A DNA stretch of 64,000 nucleotides from contig JAKFEE010000033.1 of the NCBI GenBank assembly GCA_036675815.1, positions 1-64,000 on the forward strand, read 5' to 3'. Positions within the stretch are counted from its first letter, which is position 1. Each line of letters opens with the position of its first letter. Of this stretch, positions 20,798 to 30,346 are shown piece after piece. Below the pieces are notes generated by a model that ran no database searches, was not told where the DNA came from, and was given only the letters and a program-made list of their open reading frames with translations. The DNA comes from JAKFEE01 sp036675815 (GTDB lineage Bacteria; Pseudomonadota; Alphaproteobacteria; Rhodospirillales; Magnetospirillaceae). Position numbers and translations under genes: made by a program.

Positions 20798-21574
20798 TCA
20801 GCGCCCCTTGAAATTGGGCTGGCGCTTCTCGGCGAAGGCGGCCATGCCTTCCTTCTGGTCCTCGGTGGAAAAGGTCGAGTGGAACAGGCGCCGCTCGAAG
20901 CGGACGCCCTCGGCCAGCGTGGTCTCATAGGCGCGGTTGACCGATTCCTTGGCCAGCATGACCATGGGGCGCGACATGGAGGCGATGCGCTCGGCCACCT
21001 TCAGCGCTTCCTCGATCAGGTCGGATGCCGGCACCACGCGGGTGACCAAGCCCGAACGCTCGGCTTCGGCGGCATCCATCATGCGCCCGGTCAACACCAT
21101 TTCCATCGCCTTCGCCTTGCCGACGACGCGGGTCAGCCGCTGGGTGCCACCGGCGCCGGGGATGGTGCCGATGGTGATTTCGGGCTGGCCGAACTTGGCG
21201 GTGTCGGCGGCGATGATGAAGTCGCACATCATCGCCATCTCGCAGCCGCCGCCCAGGGCATAGCCGGCGACCGCGGCGATCACCGGCTTGCGGCAGGTGG
21301 TGATGCGCTCCCACGAGTCGGTGATGAAGTTCGCCTTGTAGACGTCCATGTACGTCTTGGCGGCCATCTCCTTGATGTCGGCGCCGGCGGCGAAGGCCTT
21401 CTCGCTTCCGGTGATGACGATGGCCCCGATGTCGTCATCGGCCTCGAAGGTGTCGAGCGCCCGGTGCAGTTCCTGCATCAGTTGCGCCGACAGCGCGTTC
21501 ATCGCCTTGGGCCGGTTGAGGGTGATGAGGCCGACATGCCCCTTGCTTTCGACGATGATGGTTTCATACGGCAT
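20798..21574 (-). CDS. Enoyl-CoA hydratase
   Basis: The 258-aa crotonase-family protein has the oxyanion-hole segment AFAAGADIKEM and both catalytic glutamates, in ALGGGCEMAMM and GQPEITIGTIPGAGG. It hydrates trans-2-enoyl-CoA to L-3-hydroxyacyl-CoA in beta-oxidation. This is close to short-chain enoyl-CoA hydratases (FadB1/EchA type). It sits between rpsT and mutM on the same strand, with 37 bases to the gene upstream. Confidence 0.95.
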   Translation of the reverse strand: MPYETIIVESKGHVGLITLNRPKAMNALSAQLMQELHRALDTFEADDDIGAIVITGSEKAFAAGADIKEMAAKTYMDVYKANFITDSWERITTCRKPVIAAVAGYALGGGCEMAMMCDFIIAADTAKFGQPEITIGTIPGAGGTQRLTRVVGKAKAMEMVLTGRMMDAAEAERSGLVTRVVPASDLIEEALKVAERIASMSRPMVMLAKESVNRAYETTLAEGVRFERRLFHSTFSTEDQKEGMAAFAEKRQPNFKGR

Positions 21575-21611
21575 GGCTAGCTGCTCCGGTCGACCGTCAT
21601 GAAAATGGGGT

Positions 21612-21974
21612 TCACTGCTCGGGCTGAAGCATGAAGCGGACCACCAGCCCGCGGCCGCCCGGCTGCATGTCGAGGCGCAGCAGTTCGTCCTCGCGGGCGA
21701 ATGCCGACGCCGTGCGCTGCGTCCAGCCCAGTTCGGGCAAGGTCTCGATGTAGAAGGCGCTCACCGCCTCGGCCGTGGTCGCACCGTCGGCGATCGCCTC
21801 GACGATGCGCCCCTGGGGCGTATCGAACATGACGCCCGCCGACGGGTTCTCGATCAATCCCGGTGCAAGCGGCAGGTCGTCGATGGCCGTGAGGAAGGCC
21901 CGATCAGCCGCGGCGGCAAGCGGCGCGGCGAGAGCGACCAAGAGGCCGATCATGACTCCAGGGCGAACAGCCAT
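21612..21974 (-). CDS. Hypothetical secreted protein, 120 aa
   Basis: A signal peptide (VMIGLLVALAAPLAAAAD, cleavage near residue 23) precedes a small domain containing MFDTPQGRIVEAIADG and FYIETLPELGWTQ. This resembles the small periplasmic proteins of unknown function often found beside mutM in alphaproteobacteria, but I cannot name a family with confidence. It begins 17 bases after mutM ends and probably shares its transcript. Confidence 0.7.
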   Translation of the reverse strand: MAVRPGVMIGLLVALAAPLAAAADRAFLTAIDDLPLAPGLIENPSAGVMFDTPQGRIVEAIADGATTAEAVSAFYIETLPELGWTQRTASAFAREDELLRLDMQPGGRGLVVRFMLQPEQ

Positions 21975-21991
21975 GCGGGAACGCTATACCA

Positions 21992-22834
21992 TCAGCGCTG
22001 CCGTTGGGAACAATAGAAAGTGGAGCGCCCCGACTGGACGATGCGGCGGATGCCGCCGGTGGCGCCGGCATCGCAGGTGCAGCCGGGGCAGGCCTGTCCC
22101 TCGCGGGCATAGACGGCGAAACGATGCTGGAAATAGCCCAGTTCCCCCGAGGGCTGGACATGGTCGCGCAGCGACGAACCGCCGGCCGCGATGGCGTCGT
22201 GGAGAACGGCCTTGATCGCCGGCACCAGCCGTCCGACCTCGGCGGCGGTCAGGCTGCACGCCGGGCGCAGGGGCGAAATGCCGGCGCGGAACAATGCTTC
22301 GGAAACATAGATGTTACCCAGGCCGGCCACCACGCGCTGATCGAGCAGGGTAGTTTTGATGGGCGCTGCGCGGCTGGCCAACGTGGCCCCCAGAACCTCC
22401 GGCGTGAACGCCGCGTCTAGGGGCTCCGGCCCGAGCGCCGCCAGCAGCGGATGGACCTCGAGATTGTCGTGCTCGGCAAAGGTGAACAGGCCGAAACGAC
22501 GCGGGTCGCAAAAGCTGACCACGGCGCCGTCCTCGGTGACGAATCGCAGATGATCGTGCTTGCCGGGCGCAACGTCCGCCTCGGCGGTGATCACCATGCG
22601 GCCCGACATGCCGAGATGGCCGATGACGACGGGACCATCGGCGACATCGATCAGCAAATATTTGGCCCGGCGCGACACTCGTGCGATTCGTCTGCCGGTC
22701 AGCGCCTGGGCGAAGTCGACGGGCAGGGGGATGCGCAGATCGGGGCGAAACGCCTGCACCCGCATCAGGCGCCGCCCTTCGAGCACCGCGGCCAGCCCGC
22801 GCCTGACGGTCTCGACTTCAGGAAGCTCGGGCAT
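21992..22834 (-). CDS. mutM: Formamidopyrimidine-DNA glycosylase with altered zinc finger
   Basis: The 280-aa enzyme removes 8-oxoguanine and FapyG from DNA. The N-terminal PELPEVETV carries the catalytic Pro and Glu, KYLLIDV the conserved Lys, and QRVVAGLGNIYVSEALF the helix-two-turn-helix. The C-terminal zinc finger is unusual: Cys249 and Cys252 (CPGC) are followed by an insert with an extra Cys254, Cys275 is present in FYC, but the expected fourth ligand is Arg278 (CSQRQR). The rest of the finger loop, GIRRIVQSGRSTF, is normal. The gene lies 39 bases after dapB on the same strand. Confidence 0.95.
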   Translation of the reverse strand: MPELPEVETVRRGLAAVLEGRRLMRVQAFRPDLRIPLPVDFAQALTGRRIARVSRRAKYLLIDVADGPVVIGHLGMSGRMVITAEADVAPGKHDHLRFVTEDGAVVSFCDPRRFGLFTFAEHDNLEVHPLLAALGPEPLDAAFTPEVLGATLASRAAPIKTTLLDQRVVAGLGNIYVSEALFRAGISPLRPACSLTAAEVGRLVPAIKAVLHDAIAAGGSSLRDHVQPSGELGYFQHRFAVYAREGQACPGCTCDAGATGGIRRIVQSGRSTFYCSQRQR

Positions 22835-22873
22835 CGGTCGGTCGCCGAAATACGATGAACGCGGCGGCCAGCC

Positions 22874-23674
22874 TCACCCGAGCCCCAGCACGTCCCGCAT
22901 GCTGTAAAGGCCGGGCGGCCGGCCATGTCCCCAGCGCGCCGCGCGCACGGCGCCCTTGGCGAACACCTGTCGCGACGATGCCTTGTGGCCCAGGATCAGG
23001 CGCTCGCCTTCGGCGGCGAACATCACGTCATGGTCGCCAACGACGTCGCCGCCCCGCAAGGTGGCGAAGCCGATCTCGCCGGCACGGCGCGGGCCGGTAT
23101 GGCCATCGCGCACGGCTTGCTTCACGTCCGCCAGCCTGACTCCGCGGCCGGCGGCGGCGGCACGGCCCAGCGCCAGGGCGGTGCCCGATGGCGCGTCGAC
23201 CTTGTGGCGGTGGTGCATTTCCACGATTTCGATGTCGTAGTCGTCGGCCAGGGTCTTGGCCACCTGCTCGACCAGCGCCATCAACACGTTGACGCCGACG
23301 CTCATATTGGCCGACCACACGATCGACGTGCGCGTCGCCGCCTGGCGCAGCACCTGTTCCTGCTCGACGGCGAGACCGGTCGTGCCGGCGACGAGGACGC
23401 AACGGTGCTCGGCGGCCAGTTCGGCGTGCAAGGTTGTCGCGGCGGGTGTGGTGAAATCGATCACGGCGTCGGCGGTGGCGAACAGGTCGGAGGCGTCGCA
23501 GCCGACCACCAGGCCGAGATTGCCGCGGCCCACCATTTCGCCGAGGTCGCGGCCGACCCCGTCCGCGCCGGGTTGCTCGGTCCCCCCGGCCAGCGCCATG
23601 CCCTCGGTGTCCAGCACTTCGCGCACCAGCATCTGGCCCATGCGGCCGCCGCAGCCGACGATTCCAATCTTCAT
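22874..23674 (-). CDS. dapB: 4-hydroxy-tetrahydrodipicolinate reductase
   Basis: The 266-aa protein has the NAD(P)-binding GIVGCGGRMGQML and the active-site segment EMHHRHKVDAPSGTAL with the catalytic His and Lys. It reduces hydroxy-tetrahydrodipicolinate in lysine and meso-diaminopimelate synthesis. The frame is open far upstream, but the ATG at 23674 follows a strong GGGAGG and is the family start. A small lipoprotein gene diverges from it 123 bases away. Confidence 0.97.
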   Translation of the reverse strand: MKIGIVGCGGRMGQMLVREVLDTEGMALAGGTEQPGADGVGRDLGEMVGRGNLGLVVGCDASDLFATADAVIDFTTPAATTLHAELAAEHRCVLVAGTTGLAVEQEQVLRQAATRTSIVWSANMSVGVNVLMALVEQVAKTLADDYDIEIVEMHHRHKVDAPSGTALALGRAAAAGRGVRLADVKQAVRDGHTGPRRAGEIGFATLRGGDVVGDHDVMFAAEGERLILGHKASSRQVFAKGAVRAARWGHGRPPGLYSMRDVLGLG

Positions 23675-23797
23675 CACAACCTCCCGCAACCTGTGTCCGC
23701 TATAAACCACGAAGTCCCCCGCGGTGTCGACGATCACAGCGGGCGGTCCGCGTTGCGTGTACTGCCGTGGGACGGCTTTAGCGAAGGGAGAAGGGGC

Positions 23798-24016
23798 ATG
23801 TTGCGAATGGGGTGGGCGATGGCGGCGGCCTTGGCGTTGGCCGGCTGCGGTTATGCCGAGACGGATCGTGCGATAAGCGGTGGCGGCATCGGCGCCGGGA
23901 CCGGCGTGGTCTTCGGTCCGGTCGGGGTGGTTACCGGTGCCGCGGTGGGTGCGGCCACGGGCGCGCTCACCGACCACTCCGACTTCGACTTCGGCCGCCC
24001 CCTCTGGCGGCGCTGA
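23798..24016 (+). CDS. Small glycine-zipper lipoprotein
   Basis: This 72-aa protein has a lipoprotein signal ending in LALAGC (Cys17 would be lipidated), then a glycine-rich repeat with small residues every four positions (GGGIGAGTGVVFGPVG, then GAAVGAATGAL), and a short acidic/aromatic tail. Glycine-zipper lipoproteins of this size are envelope components of unknown function. A purine-rich Shine-Dalgarno (GAAGGGG) precedes the ATG. It is the only plus-strand gene between dapB and dnaK. Confidence 0.78.
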   Translation: MLRMGWAMAAALALAGCGYAETDRAISGGGIGAGTGVVFGPVGVVTGAAVGAATGALTDHSDFDFGRPLWRR

Positions 24017-24063
24017 CGCAAAGGGCAGCGCCGCGGCCGTCCGGGCGCGGCGCTCTCAACCGG

Positions 24064-25200
24064 TCAGTCGGTCAGATCGTCCCACAGTTCCTTGACCTTG
24101 GCGAAGAAGCCGTGTGATTCCGGGCTGGTGACCTTGCCGCCATCGGCGTTCTCGAACTCGCGCAGCAATTCTTCCTGACGCTTGCTCAGGTTGACCGGGG
24201 TTTCCACCACCGCCTGAACGAACATGTCGCCCCGCGCCGGCGAGCGCAGCACGCTCATGCCCTTGCCCTTCAAGCGAAACTGATGCCCGCTCTGCGCACC
24301 CGGCGGGATGGTGATCTTGGCGCGGGTGCCTTCGATCGTCGGCACCTCGATGCTGCCGCCCAGTGCCGCCGTTACCATGGGAATCGGTACGCGGCAATGT
24401 ACGTTGGCGCCGTCGCGCTGGAAGATGCGGTGCGGCCTGATGGTCAGGAAGATGTAGAGGTCGCCGGGCGGCCCGCCGCGCACCCCGGCCTCGCCCTCGT
24501 TGGCCAGTCGGATGCGGGTGCCATCCTCGACGCCCGCGGGGATGCTGACCGACAAGGTCTTTTCCTTACGGGTGCGGCCGGTGCCGCCGCACGTGCGGCA
24601 CGGATCCTTGATCACCCGCCCCAGGCCGTGACAGGCCGGGCACGCCCGCTCGACGGTGAAGAAGCCCTGCTGGGCCCGAACCTTGCCGGCGCCATGGCAT
24701 TGCGGGCAGGCGACCGGCTGGGCGCCGCCGGCGCCGCCGGTGCCGCTGCAGTCCTCACAACTGACCGACGCGGGGACGCGGATGCTGGTCTGCTTTCCGG
24801 CGAAGCTCTCCTCGAGGGTGATTTCCATGTTGTAGCGCAGGTCGGCGCCACGGCCGACGGCGCCGCCCGAGCGGCGCCCGCCCATGAATTCGCCGAACAT
24901 CTCGTCGAAGATGTCGGCAAAACCGGAAGCGAAATGAAAATCGAAGCCACCACCGGCACGGCCGCCGCCGCCCTGCTCGAACGCGGCATGCCCGAACCGA
25001 TCATAGGCGGCACGCTTCTGCTCATCCTTGAGGACGTCATACGCCTCGCTGATTTGCTTGAAGGTCGCCTCGGCTTCCTTGTCACCCGGATTTCGGTCCG
25101 GGTGATATTGCATCGCAAGCTTGCGGTAGGCCTTCTTGATTTCTTCCGCGCTGGCCCCGCGGGCGACGCCAAGAAGTTCGTAATAATCCTGCTTTGCCAT
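24064..25200 (-). CDS. dnaJ: Chaperone protein DnaJ
   Basis: The 378-aa full-length class A J-protein has the J-domain with HPD (QYHPDRNPGD), a Gly/Phe region at about residues 75-105, and four zinc-finger repeats CEDCSGTG, CPQCHGAG, CPACHGLG and CRTCGGTG. It delivers substrates to DnaK and stimulates its ATPase. An in-frame GTG two codons upstream is possible. It follows dnaK after 77 bases that contain a strong stem-loop. Confidence 0.98.
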   Translation of the reverse strand: MAKQDYYELLGVARGASAEEIKKAYRKLAMQYHPDRNPGDKEAEATFKQISEAYDVLKDEQKRAAYDRFGHAAFEQGGGGRAGGGFDFHFASGFADIFDEMFGEFMGGRRSGGAVGRGADLRYNMEITLEESFAGKQTSIRVPASVSCEDCSGTGGAGGAQPVACPQCHGAGKVRAQQGFFTVERACPACHGLGRVIKDPCRTCGGTGRTRKEKTLSVSIPAGVEDGTRIRLANEGEAGVRGGPPGDLYIFLTIRPHRIFQRDGANVHCRVPIPMVTAALGGSIEVPTIEGTRAKITIPPGAQSGHQFRLKGKGMSVLRSPARGDMFVQAVVETPVNLSKRQEELLREFENADGGKVTSPESHGFFAKVKELWDDLTD

Positions 25201-25220
25201 CGTCACGTCCGGAACAACCC

Positions 25221-25253
25221 ATCGGCCCCAGGATGTCCGCTCCCGGGGCCGAT
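25221..25253 (-). terminator. Intercistronic stem-loop between dnaK and dnaJ
   Basis: ATCGGCCCC and GGGGCCGAT form a perfect nine-pair stem with a 15-base loop, in the 77-base dnaK-dnaJ gap. There is no U-run on the minus strand (GGGTTGTT follows). It may attenuate read-through or protect the dnaK message end, giving more DnaK than DnaJ. The function is inferred from position. Confidence 0.5.
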
Positions 25254-25277
25254 TCCTCTTCTAGCAGAAAATTGGAC

Positions 25278-27197
<1,920 letters not shown>

Positions 27198-27318
27198 GTC
27201 AGCCCTCTCGAAATGCGGCGGATCTCCCGCGGCCCGTCGCGCGCAGCCGCAGAACCCCCAATGGTTGACGCGATCGCCACCCCCTCACGAATTCGGGGGT
27301 TATCCTCACATGGCCGCT

Positions 27319-27347
27319 TATATAAGGCTGGCCGTCGGGGGCCGCAA
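27319..27347 (-). promoter_or_regulatory. Candidate dnaK promoter
   Basis: On the minus strand TTGCGG (27342-27347) and TATATA (27319-27324) are 17 bases apart, about 120 bases upstream of the dnaK ATG. The leader also has an ACCCCC/GGGGGT stem-loop (27279-27300). A heat-shock (sigma-32) element is not clear. Confidence 0.35.
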
Positions 27348-27401
27348 CGGCGGCGGCGGCGGATGTTAGCAGTCGCGACGCGAGAGTGCCAGAAGGCTTC
27401 G

Positions 27402-28289
27402 ATGATCATTTCCGCCAGTTACCGAACCGACATTCCCGCCTTCTACGCCGATTGGTTCGTCAACCGCTTCCGCGCCGGCCATGCCCGGGTCGCCAATCCT
27501 TATGGCGGCCGCCCCTACGCGGTGCCGCTCCGGCAAGGTGTCGACGGCTATGTGTTCTGGACGCGTAACGCCCAGCCGTTCCGCGACGCCCTGCGCATGG
27601 TCCGTGACGCTAGCTTCCCGTTCGTCGTCCAGTACACGATCACCGGCTATCCGCGCGAGCTCGAGGCGTCGGTGGTGGCGACGGACAAGGCGGTGGCCGC
27701 CATCCGGGCGCTGGCGGCGGAATTCGGGCCGAAGGCGGTGGTGTGGCGATACGATCCCATCGTCGCCACCAGCCTGACGCCCGGCGACTGGCACGTCGAC
27801 AACGTCGCCCGCCTGGCCGACGCGCTGGCGGGGGCGGTGGACGAGTGCTGCACCTCGTTCGCCACCATCTACCGCAAGACGACGCGCAACATGGACGCCG
27901 CCGCCCGCGCCCATCGCTTCGCCTGGAAAGACCCTGAAGCGGAACGCAAGCGGCTGCTGCTGTCGCGGCTCAGCGACGTGGCGGCGGCGCGGGGGATGGC
28001 GCTGACCCTGTGCTCGCAGACGGATCTTCTGGTCGAGGGTGCGGCGGCGGCGAAATGCATCGATGCCGAGCGGCTGATGGCGATCGGCGGCCGGCCCTTC
28101 GCCTTCAAGACCAAGGGCAATCGACCGGGCTGCTTCTGCGCCGAGAGCCGCGACATCGGCGACTACGACACCTGCCCCCACGGCTGCGTCTACTGCTACG
28201 CCGTCGGCAGCCGCGACTTGGCCAAGCGGCGGCAACAGGCGCACGACCCGCAAGGGGAATTCCTGTTTCCGCCTGCGAGCGAAAGCTAA
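27402..28289 (+). CDS. DUF1848 family protein with radical-SAM-like cysteine cluster
   Basis: The 295-aa protein belongs to the DUF1848 family of unknown function. It starts MIISASYRTDIPAFY and contains VWRYDPIVATSLTP. The C-terminal cluster reads CFCAESRDIGDYDTCPHG followed by CVYCYA, whose closely spaced cysteines suggest an Fe-S site. It is divergent from dnaK. Its TAA stop is supplied by the repeat element that follows. Confidence 0.88.
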   Translation: MIISASYRTDIPAFYADWFVNRFRAGHARVANPYGGRPYAVPLRQGVDGYVFWTRNAQPFRDALRMVRDASFPFVVQYTITGYPRELEASVVATDKAVAAIRALAAEFGPKAVVWRYDPIVATSLTPGDWHVDNVARLADALAGAVDECCTSFATIYRKTTRNMDAAARAHRFAWKDPEAERKRLLLSRLSDVAAARGMALTLCSQTDLLVEGAAAAKCIDAERLMAIGGRPFAFKTKGNRPGCFCAESRDIGDYDTCPHGCVYCYAVGSRDLAKRRQQAHDPQGEFLFPPASES

Positions 28290-28406
28290 CCACAGAGGCA
28301 CAGAGCCACGGAGAGGGCACCGAGGCATGAGGGGTGTTCGCGCGAGCGCATAGCATTCCCTCTCTGTGTCTCTGTGTCTCTGTGGCTCTGTGGCTCTGTG
28401 GTTAAT
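28286..28406. repeat. CACAGAG-type inverted repeat between convergent genes
   Basis: The left arm, CTAACCACAGAGGCACAGAG onward, and a right arm made of CTCTGTG words ending in CTCTGTGGTTAATC are imperfect reverse complements. They enclose a GC-rich centre at about 28314-28355. The right arm repeats TCTCTGTG or GCTCTGTG several times. Such CACAGAG elements recur in intergenic regions of many proteobacteria, from memory. The RNA would fold into a long hairpin on either strand, so it could end both convergent transcripts. Confidence 0.75.
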
Positions 28407-29291
28407 CTAAAATCCCCCCTCCCGCTCCGCCGCCAGTATCGCCTGCAGACCGGCTCGATAATCGGGATATTTCAGCGTCATGGCCAGGTCGCCTTTGATC
28501 TTGTCGTTGCGAACCTTCTTGGAGTCGGCCCAGAAGGTTCGCTGCATCGGCGACATCGCCGCCTGCGCGTCCTCGAACCGTACGGGCGGGGGCGGTTCGA
28601 CGCCCATCAGCTCGCAGGCGTAGGCGGCAACCTCCTCGGGCGGCGCCGGCAGGTCGTCGGCGAGGTTGTAGATCGCACCCGGATCGGGCTTGGCCATCGA
28701 GGCCGCCAGCACCGTGGCGATGTCCTCGACGTGGATTCGGCCGAAAAACTGCCGTTCCTTCACGATTCGCCGCACGGTGCCCGCCCGCACGTCGTCCAGC
28801 GCGTTGCGTCCCGGCCCGTAGATGCCGGCCAGGCGGAAGACATGCACCGGCAGCCCGTGGATGCGGCGCAGGTCGAACCAGTGCTGCTCGGCATAAACAC
28901 GGCGCCAGGCGCGTTCGTGGCTGGGCCGCAACGGCGCCGATTCGTCGACCCAGGCGCCGCGGTAGTCGCCATAGACGGTGGTGGTCGACAAATAGCCGAT
29001 CCAGGTCAATTCGGTGCGGCGGGCGATGTCGGCGAAATGCTCGGCCAGCACCGGGTCGCCTTCGGCATCCGGCGGAACCGACGACAGCAGGTGTGTCACG
29101 CCATCCAGCATCCGGCGGTCGACTGGGCGGCCGCGCTCGAACGGCACGGCGTCGATTCCTTCGGCGCGCAGCGCCTGGCAATGGGCCTCGCTGCGGCTAG
29201 TGCCGGCAACGCGCCAGCCAGCGGCCATCAGCCTGCGTGCCAGTACGCTCGCCGAATAGCCGAGACCGAAACAAAAGAAGCTTCCGCCCAT
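28407..29291 (-). CDS. NAD-dependent epimerase/dehydratase-like protein (YeeZ type)
   Basis: The 294-aa extended SDR-family protein starts MGGSFFCFGLGYSASVLAR, with a GXGXXA-like nucleotide motif. STTTVYGDYRGAWVDE provides the YxxxK-region equivalent, and HVFRLAGIYGPGRNALDD is typical of the atypical SDR proteins related to YeeZ. The substrate is unknown. The ATG at 29291 follows AAGGA; another ATG at 29312 is in frame. Its end abuts the CACAGAG repeat. Confidence 0.82.
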   Translation of the reverse strand: MGGSFFCFGLGYSASVLARRLMAAGWRVAGTSRSEAHCQALRAEGIDAVPFERGRPVDRRMLDGVTHLLSSVPPDAEGDPVLAEHFADIARRTELTWIGYLSTTTVYGDYRGAWVDESAPLRPSHERAWRRVYAEQHWFDLRRIHGLPVHVFRLAGIYGPGRNALDDVRAGTVRRIVKERQFFGRIHVEDIATVLAASMAKPDPGAIYNLADDLPAPPEEVAAYACELMGVEPPPPVRFEDAQAAMSPMQRTFWADSKKVRNDKIKGDLAMTLKYPDYRAGLQAILAAEREGGF

Positions 29292-29356
29292 GCCCGTCCT
29301 TGCGCTAAGCATCGATCCGCCGGAACTGTAGCGCCGCCACATCCCCGGGCAAAGCC

Positions 29357-30109
29357 ATGAACCGTTTCGCCGTCGCCGTCCTTCTTCTCGCGCAGGCCGC
29401 CCCGATGGCGTCCGCGGCCGAGCCGTCGTCCGAGGCACGACGCTACGCCGAATGCATGGACCTGACCCGGCGCAACCCCGAGCAGGGATGGGAATCCGCC
29501 CTCGCCTGGGGCAGCCTCGGGGGTGGCGAGGCGGCAGGGCATTGCGGCGCCGTCGCGTTGATTGGCCTCGGCCATTACGAGGAGGCGGCGACGCGCCTCG
29601 AGCGCCTGGCCAAGGACAGCCATCGCGAGCCGGCTTTGCGCGCGGCCATGCTCGGTCACGCGGCGCGGGCGTGGGTGGGGGCAAAGCAGACGGAACGGGC
29701 GCAAGGCACGCTCGACAGCGCGTTGACCCTGGCGCCCGACAGTCCCGAGCTGCGCGTCGATCGGGCCATGCTCCGCGCCGAACGCCAGGATTTCGCCGGC
29801 GCGGTGGCCGATCTCGATCACGTGCTGCAGAGGACGCCGCGCCGTCTCGATGCGTTGGTGCTGCGGGCGGCAGCCAAGCGCAACGGCAACGACGCGCAAG
29901 GGGCACGGGGCGACGTCATGGCCGCCCTCGAGATCGACCCGGACAATCTCGACGCCCTGCTGGAAAGCGGCATCCTGCATGCGCAGCGCGGCAACCGCGA
30001 CCAGGCGCGCCGGGACTGGCGGCGCATCCTGCAAATGGCCCCGGACTCCGCCGCGGCCGAAAGTGCCCGTGGTCATATCGAGAAGATGGAGATCGGGGGT
30101 GCCGATTAA
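29357..30109 (+). CDS. Secreted tetratricopeptide-repeat protein
   Basis: The 250-aa protein has a signal peptide (FAVAVLLLAQAAPMASAAE), then TPR-like helical repeats over about residues 60-240, such as LDSALTLAPDSPELRVDRAM and MAALEIDPDNLDALLESGIL. It is probably periplasmic and a protein-interaction scaffold; no partner is evident. It is divergent from the epimerase gene, 65 bases away, and is followed by the metZ riboswitch region. Confidence 0.82.
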   Translation: MNRFAVAVLLLAQAAPMASAAEPSSEARRYAECMDLTRRNPEQGWESALAWGSLGGGEAAGHCGAVALIGLGHYEEAATRLERLAKDSHREPALRAAMLGHAARAWVGAKQTERAQGTLDSALTLAPDSPELRVDRAMLRAERQDFAGAVADLDHVLQRTPRRLDALVLRAAAKRNGNDAQGARGDVMAALEIDPDNLDALLESGILHAQRGNRDQARRDWRRILQMAPDSAAAESARGHIEKMEIGGAD

Positions 30110-30200
30110 CCCATCAAGTATGTGTGGATAAGGTCGTCACTCGTCGCTCGGCAATCTGTTGGGTCGAATAGGAAATAGATTCTACACAGGCATTACGCCG

Positions 30201-30230
30201 TTGACCGGCGGAACCGGGATTCGGTATCTA
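30201..30230 (+). promoter_or_regulatory. Candidate metZ promoter
   Basis: TTGACC (30201-30206) and TATCTA (30225-30230) are 18 bases apart. The predicted transcript would start at about 30236, just where the SAM-II aptamer begins. The -35 match is good and the -10 is moderate. Confidence 0.5.
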
Positions 30231-30232
30231 CA

Positions 30233-30290
30233 GGGCGTGGTGATTTGGGCGACCAGCTTGCGGCCACGTAAAAGAAGCAGCTAAAAGGTC
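30233..30290 (+). ncRNA. SAM-II (SAM-alpha) riboswitch upstream of metZ
   Basis: The stretch carries the SAM-II conserved words in order. P1 is CGUGG (30236-30240) with CCACG (30264-30268). UGAUUU follows P1 directly, GCUUGC lies at 30256-30261, and GCUAAAAGG at 30280-30288. GACC (30251-30254) can pair with GGUC (30287-30290) to make the pseudoknot. SAM-II binds S-adenosylmethionine and is known mainly from alphaproteobacterial methionine genes, which fits metZ downstream. The joining segment UUUGGGCGACC looks a few bases longer than in the simplest examples. Confidence 0.93.
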
Positions 30291-30300
30291 AAGGCGCACG

Positions 30301-30330
30301 AAAGCCTCGACCGGTGGTCGAGGCTTTATT
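30301..30330 (+). terminator. Intrinsic terminator of the SAM-II expression platform
   Basis: AAAGCCTCGACC pairs perfectly with GGTCGAGGCTTT over a three-base loop, and TTTATTT lies at its 3' end. It sits between the aptamer and the metZ ribosome site (GGAGG at 30338). GGUCAAGGC at 30287-30295 can pair with its 5' arm, giving a competing antiterminator. Confidence 0.8.
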
Positions 30331-30346
30331 TGTGCGTGGAGGCAGC

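Noticed and set aside
30301..30327. Hairpin before metZ taken simply as the terminator of the upstream TPR gene
   Set aside because: It lies directly after a SAM-II aptamer and shares an alternative pairing with it, so it is part of the metZ control region.
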